Source: Bacillota bacterium (GTDB lineage Bacteria; Bacillota; Clostridia; Christensenellales; SZUA-584). From it: a DNA stretch of 64,000 bases. The stretch's first letter is position 1. Each line of letters starts with the position of its first letter. Location: NCBI GenBank assembly GCA_023416745.1, contig JAEZHF010000022.1, positions 1 through 64,000 of the forward strand. The letters run 5' to 3'. Both the position numbers and the translations under genes were made by a program. Below the pieces are notes generated by a model. That model was not told the origin of the DNA, did not search any database, and was given only the letters and a program-made list of their open reading frames with translations. Positions 34,903 through 44,295 of this stretch are shown here, in pieces.

Positions 34903-36051
34903 TTACTTGATGTCGTCTGCAGTCAGATAACCGGAATCCATAACCAGTTCCTGGTAGTTTTCGACCGTTACCGTGTACGGAATAAGCAGGTACGAAGGAA
35001 CGATCTTCTTGTTGTTGTCATACGTGGTGGTATCGTTGATCTCCGGTTCATTTCCTGCAAGCACCGCGTCAACCATGTCGGCCGCAACCTTGGCAAGGTC
35101 TCTGGTGTCTTTCAGTATCGTCGAATACTGCTGTCCAGCGATGATCAGCTTGACGGAAGCCGCTTCAGCATCCTGACCCGTCACAACCGGCCAGTCTGCC
35201 GTTCCGGGCTGATAACCAAAGGAGGTCAGGGCGGAGATGATGCCTCTGGACAGGCCGTCATAAGGAGACAGCACGCCGTCCAGCTTAGCACCACTCGTGT
35301 AGTTGGCAGCGAGGATCGCGTCCATACGGGCCTGCGCCACGGCGCCGTCCCAACGGAGCGTTCCGATGTCAGCCTGCGCGGTCTGGCCGGAGGGAACCAC
35401 AACGGTGCCGGCATCGATCAGCGGCTGGAGCACATCCATAGCGCCCGAGTAGAAGTAGAAGGAGTTGGTGTCGTCCGGAGAACCGGCAAACAGCTCAACG
35501 TTGTAGGGGCCGTCGCCCTTGGTCTTCAGGCCTTCAACAAGAGACTCGGCCTGCAGTTTGCCAACGCCTCTGTTGTCGAATGTCGCATAGTAGGAAACAG
35601 CTTCGGTATCAACCAGCAGGCGGTCGTAGGAGATGATCTTCACGCCGTCTTTGCCAGCCTGGTCCAGCGTCGCAGAAAGCGTAGAACCGTCAACAGCGGC
35701 AATAACCAGCACCTTTGCGCCCTTGGTCAGCATGTTCTCGATCTGAGACTTCTGAGTCGGGATGTCGTCTTCCGCATACTGAAGGTCAACGGTGTAGCCT
35801 CTCTCCTCAAGGATCTCCTTCATTGTGTTGCCGTCTTTGATCCAACGTTCGCTGGACTGAGTCGGCATCGAGATACCAATGTAGCCACCTTCTTCAGCCG
35901 GAGCAGCGGGCTCTTCAGCCGGAGCAGCAGGCTCTTCAGCCGGAGCTTCAGCCGGAGCTTCGGTCGCAGCCGGGGGGGTTGATGTTCCGCCGCAGGCAAC
36001 CAGTGCAAACACTAAAGAAAGCACAAGCGCGAACAATACGATTTTTTTCAT
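34903..36051 (-). CDS. chvE: Sugar-binding lipoprotein (ChvE-like) of the monosaccharide ABC importer
   Basis: Extracytoplasmic receptor, first gene of the chvE-mmsA-mmsB-araA operon. Signal peptide with lipobox LVACGG, then an Ala/Glu/Pro-rich linker of about 40 residues with a repeated AEEPAAP unit. The periplasmic-binding-protein fold I then starts at YIGISMPTQSSERW. The motif LEERGYTVDLQYAEDDIPTQ and KVLVIAAVDGSTL are typical of ChvE. Start at the ATG with AAGGAG upstream. Placement with araA suggests arabinose or related monosaccharides. Confidence 0.92.
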   Translation of the reverse strand: MKKIVLFALVLSLVFALVACGGTSTPPAATEAPAEAPAEEPAAPAEEPAAPAEEGGYIGISMPTQSSERWIKDGNTMKEILEERGYTVDLQYAEDDIPTQKSQIENMLTKGAKVLVIAAVDGSTLSATLDQAGKDGVKIISYDRLLVDTEAVSYYATFDNRGVGKLQAESLVEGLKTKGDGPYNVELFAGSPDDTNSFYFYSGAMDVLQPLIDAGTVVVPSGQTAQADIGTLRWDGAVAQARMDAILAANYTSGAKLDGVLSPYDGLSRGIISALTSFGYQPGTADWPVVTGQDAEAASVKLIIAGQQYSTILKDTRDLAKVAADMVDAVLAGNEPEINDTTTYDNNKKIVPSYLLIPYTVTVENYQELVMDSGYLTADDIK

Positions 36052-36447
36052 TTTCTTACTCCTTACATATAGTTTATTGCTGGGTAGGTAACATTTACTT
36101 ACCAAGCAAATCCAAAATTCAAATTGTATCTGTTTGGGGCCTCTCTGACCCTTTAATATCGACTACCACCTATTGAATCTAAAAAAATGGCTTCTTTCAT
36201 GTTCGATGTGAACGTTTTTGTGTCCAATCCTTAATATATTTGTTCACAAATTATCGTTGCGGATTGGTTTTTTTCTATTTTGTTCGTTTCATATTTTAAC
36301 ACCGAGTATATGTCGTGTCAACACATTCATACAAGTATTTTTTTAATGTTTATGTTCGCTTATTTATTTATCGTTCAGTATTGTCAAATATGAATGTTTA
36401 CCTTATTATTATCTGTATAAACTTGCAAAAGGCCTGGGTGACCATCT
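36052..36447. promoter_or_regulatory. Divergent control region between chvE and the DeoR-type gene
   Basis: AT-rich region of 396 bases. It holds several GTTC-containing half sites (for example at 36201, in TTTTGTTCGTTTC near 36280 and in ATGTTCGCTTA near 36353), which could be DeoR-family contacts. A GGTAA-N7-TTACC palindrome lies at 36087-36103, about 40 bases before chvE. No confident -35/-10 pair was found for either gene. Confidence 0.4.
36199..36215. promoter_or_regulatory. GTTC-N5-GAAC palindrome, candidate operator
   Basis: ATGTTCGATGTGAACGT is the best inverted repeat in the divergent region and shares GTTC with the other half sites there. A role for the adjacent DeoR-type protein is inferred from position only. 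Confidence 0.4.
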
Positions 36448-37224
36448 ATGTTTGCAATTGAACGGATGACAATAATAAAAGATTACCTGCTTAAAGACAA
36501 ACATGTTTCCGTTGCCAGGCTAAGCACGCTCTTAAACGTCACTGAGGTGACGATAAGACGCGACCTTGAGAAGCTCGAAAAAGAAGGTTTTCTGAAGCGT
36601 GCGCACGGCGGCGCTGTGCTCAACGAACTGCTGGACGATTCATATATTCTTGAGCTGCCTGCGGAAGATGAGCACACAATGCAGCGCATTGAAATAGCGG
36701 ACACCGTGTTTCATATCATATCTGACAACGATATCATCATGCTGACCGACGGCCTGACCAACCAGCAAATCGCCAAACGGCTCACTCAGAAGACCGGCCT
36801 GACCGTGCTGACCAATGACTTGAAGATCGCACTGGAATTTTCATCGTCTCCCGCCAACAAGATGATACTACTGGGTGGCGATTTGGACGAGTACGCCGTA
36901 TACGGCCAGCTGGCCATCAATAACATGCAGAATTTTTCGCTGAATCATCTCATCGTTGAAGCGGACGGCATCTGCAAGAAGACGGGTATCACCGTATCAA
37001 GCATCAGCAAAGCGTCCTTGATACAGCAGGCGTGCAGCACAGCTCAAACCATTTCCATCGTTTGTCTGGCTGATCATTTCGGAGAAAAATCCTTCTATCG
37101 TGTCGGCGGGCTCGAAGTTGCCAATAAAATAATCACAAATTCCACGCTCAACGACACATATAAAGATTTCCTTTTTGATTTGAATATACAATTATATACT
37201 TCAGTCGATATTTACGAAGAATAG
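36448..37224 (+). CDS. DeoR-family transcriptional regulator
   Basis: N-terminal winged helix-turn-helix (about residues 5-57) reading VSVARLSTLLNVTEVTIRRD then LEKLEKEGFLKRAHGGAVL, which is diagnostic. The C-terminal sugar-phosphate-sensing domain follows (TDGLTNQQIAKRLTQKTGLT, VEADGICKKTGITV, ADHFGEKSFYRVG). Probably represses the divergent chvE operon and perhaps its own gene, with a sugar phosphate as inducer. It is followed after 30 bases by an orphan sugar-transport ATPase. Confidence 0.9.
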   Translation: MFAIERMTIIKDYLLKDKHVSVARLSTLLNVTEVTIRRDLEKLEKEGFLKRAHGGAVLNELLDDSYILELPAEDEHTMQRIEIADTVFHIISDNDIIMLTDGLTNQQIAKRLTQKTGLTVLTNDLKIALEFSSSPANKMILLGGDLDEYAVYGQLAINNMQNFSLNHLIVEADGICKKTGITVSSISKASLIQQACSTAQTISIVCLADHFGEKSFYRVGGLEVANKIITNSTLNDTYKDFLFDLNIQLYTSVDIYEE

Positions 37225-37254
37225 GTCCTATAATAGCGAAGGAGTATTGAAGAG

Positions 37255-38748
37255 ATGGCCTCTAAGCTTCTCCAGCTTGAGAATGTCAGTTTGTCTCTTG
37301 AGAACTTCCGTCTCAGTGACATTAATATCGATCTGTTTGAAAAAGAGATCCATGTGGTAATGGGTGAAAACGGCGCGGGGAAAAGTCTGTTGATGCAGGT
37401 GATCAGCGGCTTTATTTCGCCGCAATCCGGACAGATACTGATCAACGACAAGCCGGTCAAAAGCAAGGCGTTCTCCTCTGACCTTTATGACGACGTGATT
37501 TATATCCGTCAGGACGCAACGATGCTCACGCAGCTCTCCATCGCCGAGAACCTGTTCTTTCATAATCTGCCGTATAAAAACAAGCTCTTTAAGAGCATCG
37601 ACTATGACAAGCTTAACTATATGTGCCAGCAGCTTATCGAGGAGCTGAACCTGCCTGTCTCCGTGTTCGACAAGGTCGCGTCGCTCGGGTTTGCGCAGCG
37701 GCAGATCATCGAATTCTGCCGGGCATATATTTCGGACGCCAAGATCGTCATACTGGACGAGCCGTCGTCCGCCCTCACCCCCAGTGAGCGTGAGCTGCTG
37801 TACCGCATCGTCAACAAAATAAAGGAGCGCGGCGCGGGCGTGTTCTACATCACGCACTGTCTGGAAGACGTCTCGCTGCTGGGAGACCGTGTCACCATCA
37901 TCAAGAACGGTAAGATCATGGGAACGAAAATCGTCTCCGAGTGTCCTCAGGAGGAAATTATCCGCATGCTCAGCGGACATTATATCAAGAACCGATACCC
38001 CAAGATTGTGATTCGCAAGGGCAAGAACATATTCTCTGTTCGCAACCTGAGCTTCGCGAACAAGCTCTGCGACATAAATCTGGATGTGTACGAGGGCGAC
38101 ATTCTCGGTATCACGGGGCTGGCGGGTTCGGGGCGCACGCTGCTAGCCAACTGCCTGTTCGGTGCCGTGGATAACTTGCAAGGCGACATATTTGTCAACG
38201 GTGGCAAGGTGGTGCTGGACAGCCCTTACAAGGCGATATGCAACGGCATCGCGCTGGTACCCGAGAACCGGCTGACCGACTCGATATTCGGCGCGCTGGA
38301 TGTGAAGAACAACGTCGCGCTGGCCGCGCTGAAGCGTTTCGCCAACTACAGTATGATCAACTCCACCTTTCTGGAGCAGGCTGTGGCGGATTATGTAACC
38401 AAGCTCAATATACCGCAGAGCCCCAACCACAACATACTGGAATACAGCGGCGGCAATCAACAAAAGGCGATATTCGCCAAATGGATCATGAGCCGCGCCA
38501 AGATATTCATACTGGACGAGCCCACCCGCGGCCTTGATATTGCTAGTAAAATCGATATATACAACTCCATCAATGACCTTATCAAGAAAAAAGCCGGCAT
38601 CATATTCATATCATCGGACATCGAAGAGATACTCGGCATCTGCGACCGCGTGGCGGTGCTGGCTGACCGCAAACTGGTCTGCAACGTACCCACCAAGGAC
38701 ATAACGGTGGAAAAGGTGATGGAGCTCTCCACCAGTAAAGAGGGCTAG
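37255..38748 (+). CDS. Orphan ribose-type sugar ABC ATPase
   Basis: Double-ATPase protein of the RbsA/MglA class, 497 aa. Domain 1 has Walker A GENGAGKSL, an unusual signature SLGFAQRQIIEFCRAY in place of LSxGxxQ, and Walker B IVILDEPSSAL. Domain 2 has GITGLAGSGRTLLANCLFG, signature YSGGNQQKAIFAKW and FILDEPTRGLDIAS. No permease or binding protein follows; its only partner is the DeoR-type gene upstream. It may serve the divergent MmsB permease as an alternative ATPase, or have a regulatory role. Confidence 0.88.
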   Translation: MASKLLQLENVSLSLENFRLSDINIDLFEKEIHVVMGENGAGKSLLMQVISGFISPQSGQILINDKPVKSKAFSSDLYDDVIYIRQDATMLTQLSIAENLFFHNLPYKNKLFKSIDYDKLNYMCQQLIEELNLPVSVFDKVASLGFAQRQIIEFCRAYISDAKIVILDEPSSALTPSERELLYRIVNKIKERGAGVFYITHCLEDVSLLGDRVTIIKNGKIMGTKIVSECPQEEIIRMLSGHYIKNRYPKIVIRKGKNIFSVRNLSFANKLCDINLDVYEGDILGITGLAGSGRTLLANCLFGAVDNLQGDIFVNGGKVVLDSPYKAICNGIALVPENRLTDSIFGALDVKNNVALAALKRFANYSMINSTFLEQAVADYVTKLNIPQSPNHNILEYSGGNQQKAIFAKWIMSRAKIFILDEPTRGLDIASKIDIYNSINDLIKKKAGIIFISSDIEEILGICDRVAVLADRKLVCNVPTKDITVEKVMELSTSKEG

Positions 38749-38782
38749 CTCTGCCTTTCGTATCTTTTCATCACGTTTTGCA

Positions 38783-40048
38783 TTACCCTCCAACCAAAAA
38801 GGGGAAATAGGGAGCCCGCTGAATTCGCAGTTCAGCCAGCGCTTCGGACATTGTCACCACCGGTATTCCCGCATCGCGGATCACCCGCATGTGCTCACAG
38901 AACACCTCGGGAGACGTATCGTATCTTTTTGGATCATCCGTCACCTTATGATACAGCAGTATCAGCCATAGCCTCTCCTTTTTGGCTTTCTCCACCCATT
39001 GCGCAATTTGTTCCGGTGTCGTGGTGTCCAGCACACTCTGGCACTTTAGGCGGCTGACATCAAAATTATCTTGGCTGTTGAACCCCCGGTCCACCGTCCG
39101 GTGGGCAGCATAATGCTCCATGATGCTGTTTCTGACCTGGGGGTTGTACGCTCCATAAGGCGTAGCGAAGTAACGACTTGGCATGCCCAGATACTCTTCC
39201 AGAAATGCTTGCGAACCGGCTAACTCGGCTGTGACCTCATCGCCGGCCAGCTCAGTCAGACGGGCATGGGTGACGGAATGAGAACCAATCTCATGCCCCT
39301 CGGATTTGAAAAGCTTCAATATGTCTCTGGCGTTCGGCACCCGCGGGTTTTCAATAAATGTCGTCGCGTAGAACTGATTTGATCTGAATCTGAACTCCTT
39401 CATAATGGGGAGCGCCGTTGTCACGTTCTCTTCCCATCCGTCGTCAAATGTGATCGTCACTAAACCGCGGTGAAAGCCGGTGTAACGGTACGGTCTTATG
39501 CTATAGTTGTCTGTGATCAGATACCCTTCCCGGGATAACAGATGATAGACGCTTAGCTCTTGACCATGTCCGGGCATTGCGAAGCACGCTTCATATGTAT
39601 TCCAGTCTTCACTGCGCGGCGCGTCCGGCAGATCAATATACTTGATCTCCCCCGAATCCGTGTGAATGGCAGCCACGACTCTTGTATCCACATCAGAGCA
39701 GTAATTGTTGCTGAAGATATAATCGCCCGGGGCCAGCTCAACAGGGTCAAAATACCATTTCGCGTCCCCGTCCTCATAGCTTGTCACTTCAGCCCTGACG
39801 CTTCTACCGCCCGTATATCCTGTATCCAGATAAGAAAAAACGGCCTCGTTGTTTCCCCATGAGTTATTTGACCACTGCATGGGTTTTTCCGCATCAGCCG
39901 TATCGGAGAGTTCCAAAGAAGGGTTTTCAATGATGTCCGAACCCAGCGGACTGAACGCGGGTGAACTATAATCAGCCGCGCCCATTACGAGGATGATCAA
40001 AACTGATTCAATAATCAAAATGGCCGCCTGTGTTTTCCGCTTCTTCAT
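38783..40048 (-). CDS. Membrane-anchored polysaccharide deacetylase with N-terminal CBM-like domain
   Basis: Signal anchor (QAAILIIESVLIILVMGAAD) and then a region of about 150 residues resembling a carbohydrate-binding beta-sandwich (NPSLELSDTAD, GGRSVRAEVTSYED, WYFDPVELAPGDY). A NodB homology domain follows, with VTITFDDGWEENVTTALPIM (motif 1, catalytic and metal aspartates), the metal-binding GSHSVTHARL, and FATPYGAYNPQVR. LWLILLYHKV completes it. Likely deacetylates peptidoglycan or another N-acetylated surface polymer. The ATG before KKRKTQ is preferred over an upstream reading of 40 residues without similarity. Confidence 0.87.
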   Translation of the reverse strand: MKKRKTQAAILIIESVLIILVMGAADYSSPAFSPLGSDIIENPSLELSDTADAEKPMQWSNNSWGNNEAVFSYLDTGYTGGRSVRAEVTSYEDGDAKWYFDPVELAPGDYIFSNNYCSDVDTRVVAAIHTDSGEIKYIDLPDAPRSEDWNTYEACFAMPGHGQELSVYHLLSREGYLITDNYSIRPYRYTGFHRGLVTITFDDGWEENVTTALPIMKEFRFRSNQFYATTFIENPRVPNARDILKLFKSEGHEIGSHSVTHARLTELAGDEVTAELAGSQAFLEEYLGMPSRYFATPYGAYNPQVRNSIMEHYAAHRTVDRGFNSQDNFDVSRLKCQSVLDTTTPEQIAQWVEKAKKERLWLILLYHKVTDDPKRYDTSPEVFCEHMRVIRDAGIPVVTMSEALAELRIQRAPYFPFLVGG

Positions 40049-40216
40049 AAGGATGTACCTCTCCCTATGATGGCAATTTATGTATGCCGTTGATCCATAT
40101 GCCTGTCTACAATTATATGAAACTTTGGCGGCAGAATCCACAAAGCAAAATGCCTTATATTGTCTCATGGTAGCTTTTTTATGAATATATTGCTGAGTAA
40201 GATGGTATCAGACCAG

Positions 40217-41059
40217 CTACTTATCCTTCAGCAGCCGCTCCATCTTGTCCGCAGTATCCGTTCCCGGCAGGGGCACATGTACAAACAGCTTCAAGCCCAG
40301 GTGTCCGGGCACGTCGAAGCTGCTGCTCTCAAAATTCAAGCTCCCGGCAACAGGGTGATTCATCGTTTTGTATACGCTGCTGTCGTCCTGTATCTCGTGC
40401 AGCGGCCACCACCGGCCAAACTCGGGGCTTTCGCTTTTAAGTTCCTCAATGAACAGGTTCAGCCACGGGTCTTCGATGTATTTGCCGCATGTTGACCGGA
40501 ACCGCCCCAGCAGGCTCTTGGCGTTCTTCTCCCAGTCCGCGTACAGCTCTTTGAAATAGCCGTCGGTGAACATTGCCCACACCACGTTGCGCTGGCGGGC
40601 GTTCATCCGGTGAAAATTGCCGAGCACGACGCACGCTGCGCTATTCCACGCGACGACGTTCCACCGCTGGTCAGCGATGAAGGACGGGCACAGCGCCAGG
40701 CAGTCCAGCACGTGCTGATATATGGGGCTGACCGTGCCCGGATAATCCGAAATGTCAGCGGGAGCCGGCTGGTTTGCCAGCATGTACAGATGGCTACGCT
40801 CCTGCCTGTCCAGCAGCAGCACGCGCGCCAGACTCTCAATCACCTGCTCCGAGACGCGTATCGGCCTGCCCTGCTCCAGCCATGTATACCACGTCAGCCC
40901 GATGCCGGCCAGCTGAGCGACCTCCTCCCGGCGCAGCCCGGATGTACGACGGCGTGTTCCGGATGGCAGCCCCACCTGCGAGGGTAGTATGCGCGATTTA
41001 TACCAGTATAAACGGGCTCCTGTTAAAATTATAAATCCTGCGTTACGATGATTCCACAA
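40217..41059 (-). CDS. XRE-type regulator with MmyB-like ligand domain
   Basis: The helix-turn-helix begins with the family hallmark VGLPSGTRRRTSGLRREEVA and continues QLAGIGLTWYTWLEQGRPIR. The rest is the MmyB-like PAS-type domain (QHVLDCLALCPSFIADQRWN, VVAWNSAACVVLGNF, HPVAGSLNFESSSF). Divergent from the VOC-protein gene, which it probably controls. The start is uncertain. The given TTG has no ribosome site, and family members usually have a slightly longer conserved N-terminus than is visible here, so a small indel at the 5' end is possible. Confidence 0.82.
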   Translation of the reverse strand: MWNHRNAGFIILTGARLYWYKSRILPSQVGLPSGTRRRTSGLRREEVAQLAGIGLTWYTWLEQGRPIRVSEQVIESLARVLLLDRQERSHLYMLANQPAPADISDYPGTVSPIYQHVLDCLALCPSFIADQRWNVVAWNSAACVVLGNFHRMNARQRNVVWAMFTDGYFKELYADWEKNAKSLLGRFRSTCGKYIEDPWLNLFIEELKSESPEFGRWWPLHEIQDDSSVYKTMNHPVAGSLNFESSSFDVPGHLGLKLFVHVPLPGTDTADKMERLLKDK

Positions 41060-41094
41060 TAAAGTTAAAAAATTTTACAGGAGGTTTAATCAAA

Positions 41095-41463
41095 ATGAAG
41101 TATCTGTGGACAACGGTTTATGTGAACGACATGGACGCGTCAGTCGCCTTCTACACCGAAGTGGCAGGGCTCAAGGTTCAGAGCCGCTTCCCTGCCGGCC
41201 CCGGCGTTGAGATCGCGTTTCTTGGCAACGGCGCGGACAACGAGACACTGGTGGAGTTGATGACGGATGCCCGCCATGGCGCTCCTGGTTACGGCCATTC
41301 CATATCCGTCGGGTTCGCGGTGGATTCCGCAGCGGCCATGATGGACAGCGTCACGAGCAAAGGCATCCCCGTATACAGCGGCCCGTTCGAGACGCCTGCG
41401 TACAAGTTCTTTGGCGTACAGGACCCCAGTGGCCTGCACGTTCAGTTCTTCGAGAAGAAGTAG
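41095..41463 (+). CDS. VOC-superfamily (glyoxalase/bleomycin-resistance-like) protein
   Basis: Single-domain beta-alpha-beta-beta-beta protein of 122 aa: TTVYVNDMDASVAFYTEVAG at the N-terminus, then VEIAFLGNGADNETLVELM, and the C-terminal FFGVQDPSGLHVQFFEK that supplies the usual metal-ligand glutamate position. CAGGAGG precedes the ATG. Pairing with a divergent MmyB-type regulator suggests induction by a small toxic or signal molecule; substrate unknown. Confidence 0.87.
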   Translation: MKYLWTTVYVNDMDASVAFYTEVAGLKVQSRFPAGPGVEIAFLGNGADNETLVELMTDARHGAPGYGHSISVGFAVDSAAAMMDSVTSKGIPVYSGPFETPAYKFFGVQDPSGLHVQFFEKK

Positions 41464-41499
41464 CGCGCCACTGCATCCATCATATGTAGAAACATCGAC

Positions 41500-41523
41500 A
41501 AAGGCCGGATAATTCCGGCCTTT
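41500..41523. terminator. Terminator after the VOC gene
   Basis: AAAGGCCGG and CCGGCCTTT form a perfect 9-bp stem around ATAATT. The Ts are part of the stem on both strands, so it may work in either direction. Confidence 0.75.
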
Positions 41524-41540
41524 AATCATAATCAAAATAA

Positions 41541-41603
41541 GGGGTTCTTAAGGGATTAAATCCATTAAGCGGAGGTATGGAGGCAGAGCCTCCTTGGTCT
41601 TAG
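41541..41603. repeat. Interspersed double-palindrome repeat, copy B
   Basis: Same order of parts as the copy at 25618-25679: GGTTCTTAAGGG, a short imperfect loop, CATTAAGCGG, then TGGAGGCAGAGCCTCC and GGTCTTAG. The first palindrome is decayed and one base longer. It lies between the VOC terminator and the MFS gene end. Confidence 0.7.
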
Positions 41604-41629
41604 CCCTAAATAGATCTTTTTGGTCCGTT

Positions 41630-42856
41630 TCATTGCCCCGCGCTCACACCCTGCTCCGGCGCTTCCGGCGGTTGTACGGCAGAATGATCTCCGGATAACC
41701 GAAAGCCTTTCGCAAACCCGAGCACAGCCTGCAGCAGCACGATCAGCGCCAGCGGCGCAAGACAGAAGCCAAGAGCGGCCTTCAAGCCGCTGGCATCCGC
41801 GACAGCGCCCATCACCAACGGCAGCACAATGCCGCCCACAGCCCCCACCGACAGCAGTATGCCAAACACCGTGGCGGTATATTTGGGATAACGCATCTTG
41901 CCCACAGCCAGCATCGTCGGGTACATTCCCGAGCAGCCAAGGCCCATCACACCGAATGCAATGATGGACAGCGTCAGATCGCCCGTCGCCATGCAGATGG
42001 CGAGCCCTGCTGCCGCCAACAGCGCGAGTGCACCGATCACGACATGGAGCCTCGCTTTAAACCGCGCTGTGAATATCCGCCCGACGGCCACGAACAGCCA
42101 GAACACCGATAGCGTCAACGTGGAAAACAGCAAACCGCTGCTTATCTGACGTATATATTCGGATACGTAGAATGTCAGACCCGCTTCCACCGCCATATAC
42201 ATCATCACGGATAGCCCCAGCAGCCAAAGTGCCTTGTTTTTCAACAGACGCAGCGTTGTGGACGGTTCTCCCTTTTCTTTAACGATCAGGTTCGGATACA
42301 TGGGGTTGGGATAGCTCAGCAGCATGAAAATACCGAACAGTACCCCGAACACTACAAGGTCGCAGAGCATGACATATATCCAGTCGCCGGTGATAGCCAG
42401 AATCCCCATCGCAGCGAAAGGCCCCACTATCGTACCCAGCGCAAAGAACAGACGAGAATAATTCAGTATTTTGTTGGCACCCTCGGGACGGATGTCCGTC
42501 AGCACCGAGGACAGCGTCATTTCAAACACGCCGAACGCGAGTCCGACAACAAAGAAGCCAATACCAATGCCGGTGGGGCTGTCCAGACCCATCGCCAGCG
42601 CAAAGCCGATGAGCATTCCTGCGAACGCAAATAGAAGTACGCTTCGGCGTCCGTACCGGTCCGTCGCCTCGCCGGTGAGTATGGGGCTGATCAAAAACCC
42701 GGCGAACGTCATCATGATGATCGTGCCCATCGCCGTATTGTCCAGCCCATACTTGGCCGCGATCTCGCCGACCACCCGCTGCAGCATTGACATGTAGAGC
42801 CCAAGAAAAAGGAACACAATGAAGAAGAATGCAATGACACCGCGCCTTTTCGTCAT
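41630..42856 (-). CDS. Major facilitator superfamily transporter
   Basis: About 12 transmembrane helices over 408 residues. The loop 2-3 signature GEATDRYGRRSVLLF is present, with a related loop after helix 8 (GRIFTARFKARLHVV). Helix 5 region reads NYSRLFFALGTIVGPFAAMG. The start is taken at the second of two close ATGs because GGAGG is 8 bases upstream. It follows xylA by about 40 bases, so it may be a sugar or sugar-derivative transporter of the catabolic operon; the substrate is not readable. Confidence 0.87.
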   Translation of the reverse strand: MTKRRGVIAFFFIVFLFLGLYMSMLQRVVGEIAAKYGLDNTAMGTIIMMTFAGFLISPILTGEATDRYGRRSVLLFAFAGMLIGFALAMGLDSPTGIGIGFFVVGLAFGVFEMTLSSVLTDIRPEGANKILNYSRLFFALGTIVGPFAAMGILAITGDWIYVMLCDLVVFGVLFGIFMLLSYPNPMYPNLIVKEKGEPSTTLRLLKNKALWLLGLSVMMYMAVEAGLTFYVSEYIRQISSGLLFSTLTLSVFWLFVAVGRIFTARFKARLHVVIGALALLAAAGLAICMATGDLTLSIIAFGVMGLGCSGMYPTMLAVGKMRYPKYTATVFGILLSVGAVGGIVLPLVMGAVADASGLKAALGFCLAPLALIVLLQAVLGFAKGFRLSGDHSAVQPPEAPEQGVSAGQ

Positions 42857-42897
42857 GATCATGGCCTCCTGTTTTGCCCCGCCCGCCGGATTGCCGG

Positions 42898-44217
42898 CTA
42901 AACGCTAAGAATGTACTCGTTGAGTATCGTCTCCAGAAGTTCCTGTCTGCCCGACGTATTCCTAACATCATCGATGCCCAGTGCATACTGCTCCAGCTCC
43001 TTAAAGCCCACCTTGCCGTCCACGATATCCTTGCCGATGCCGCTGCCGTAGCTGGCATACCGCTCATCCACAAAGCCGTCCAGTATGCCGTCGTCGATGA
43101 TCCTTTGCGCCGCCTTGAGACCCACCGCAAAAGCGTCCATGCCAGCCGCATGCGCGTAGCACATATCCTCCGGCTTGAAGCTGCCGCGCCGCGGCTTGGA
43201 GTCAAAGTTCAGACCGCCCGTTGTGAAGCCGCCCATCTTCAGAATCTCGTACATGCCGAGCGTGGTGTCGTAGTAGCTGGTCGGGAACTGGTCGGTGTCC
43301 CAGCCCAGCAGCAGATCGCCCATGTTCGCGTCCACGGAGCCCAGCAGGCCGTTGATGCGCGCCACGCGCAGATCATGCTGAAACGTGTGTCCCGCCAGCG
43401 TCGCATGATTGGCTTCGATGTTGAACTTGAACACATCGTCGAGCCCGTACGTCCTCAGGAACGCAATGCCTGAAGCCACGTCGAAGTCGTACTGGTGCTT
43501 GGTGGGTTCCTTGGGCTTGGGCTCGATATAGAACTGGCCGGTAAAGCCGATCTCCTTCGCGTAATCCTTCGCCATGTGCATGAAGCGCGCCATGTTGTCC
43601 ATTTCCAGCTTCATGTTGGTGTTGAGCAGCGTCTCGTACCCTTCGCGGCCGCCCCAGAACGTGTAACCGCTCGCGCCCAGCTCAAGCGATACCTCCAGCG
43701 CCTTCTTGACCTGCGCTGCCGCATAAGCGAACGCGTCGGCATTGGGGCTGGTAGCCGCGCCGTGCATGTAGCGCGGGTTGCTGAACAGCGCCGCGGTGCC
43801 CCACAGCATTTTAATACCCGTCTCATCGATCTTATCCTTGAACAGCTTCACCATCTTGTCAATGTTCCTGTTGGTCTCTGCCAGCGTATCCCCCTCGGGC
43901 GCGATGTCACGGTCGTGGAAGCAGAAGAATCCAATGCCCATCTTCTGCATCAGCTCGAACGCGGCATGCACGCGCTCCTCCGCCTTCTTCATGGGATTGG
44001 ATGTGTTATTCCACGGGCGCTCCATCGTGCCGGGTCCGAACGGGTCCGCGCCCGCGCCCGTCATCGTGTGCCAGTACGCCATGGAGAACCGCAGATGCTC
44101 CTTCATTGTTTTGCCGCCCACCAGCTCATCGGCGTTATAACGCCTGAAGCAGGGCTGCATGGAAAACTTATCTTCGGAGAACTCAAGCTTCTTTATTTCC
44201 GGGAAAAACTCTTTCAT
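42898..44217 (-). CDS. xylA: Xylose isomerase
   Basis: TIM-barrel aldose-ketose isomerase of 439 aa (class II length). Diagnostic stretches: YWHTMTGAGADPFGPGT, the catalytic FCFHDRDIAPEG, YTFWGGREGYETLLNTN, IEPKPKEPTKHQYDFD, the metal-binding FNIEANHATLAGHTFQHD, and GGLNFDSKPRRGSF. Converts D-xylose to D-xylulose, also acting on glucose in some homologues. AGAGG lies upstream of the ATG. A GCCCCG/CGGGGC hairpin at about 44248-44270 separates it from the previous gene. Confidence 0.96.
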   Translation of the reverse strand: MKEFFPEIKKLEFSEDKFSMQPCFRRYNADELVGGKTMKEHLRFSMAYWHTMTGAGADPFGPGTMERPWNNTSNPMKKAEERVHAAFELMQKMGIGFFCFHDRDIAPEGDTLAETNRNIDKMVKLFKDKIDETGIKMLWGTAALFSNPRYMHGAATSPNADAFAYAAAQVKKALEVSLELGASGYTFWGGREGYETLLNTNMKLEMDNMARFMHMAKDYAKEIGFTGQFYIEPKPKEPTKHQYDFDVASGIAFLRTYGLDDVFKFNIEANHATLAGHTFQHDLRVARINGLLGSVDANMGDLLLGWDTDQFPTSYYDTTLGMYEILKMGGFTTGGLNFDSKPRRGSFKPEDMCYAHAAGMDAFAVGLKAAQRIIDDGILDGFVDERYASYGSGIGKDIVDGKVGFKELEQYALGIDDVRNTSGRQELLETILNEYILSV

Positions 44218-44295
44218 TTCTTAACCTCTTTCTTTTCAGACTGCAAACGAGCCCCGTTCATATGCCGGGGCCCATCTGCATCGTATTGTTTTACG

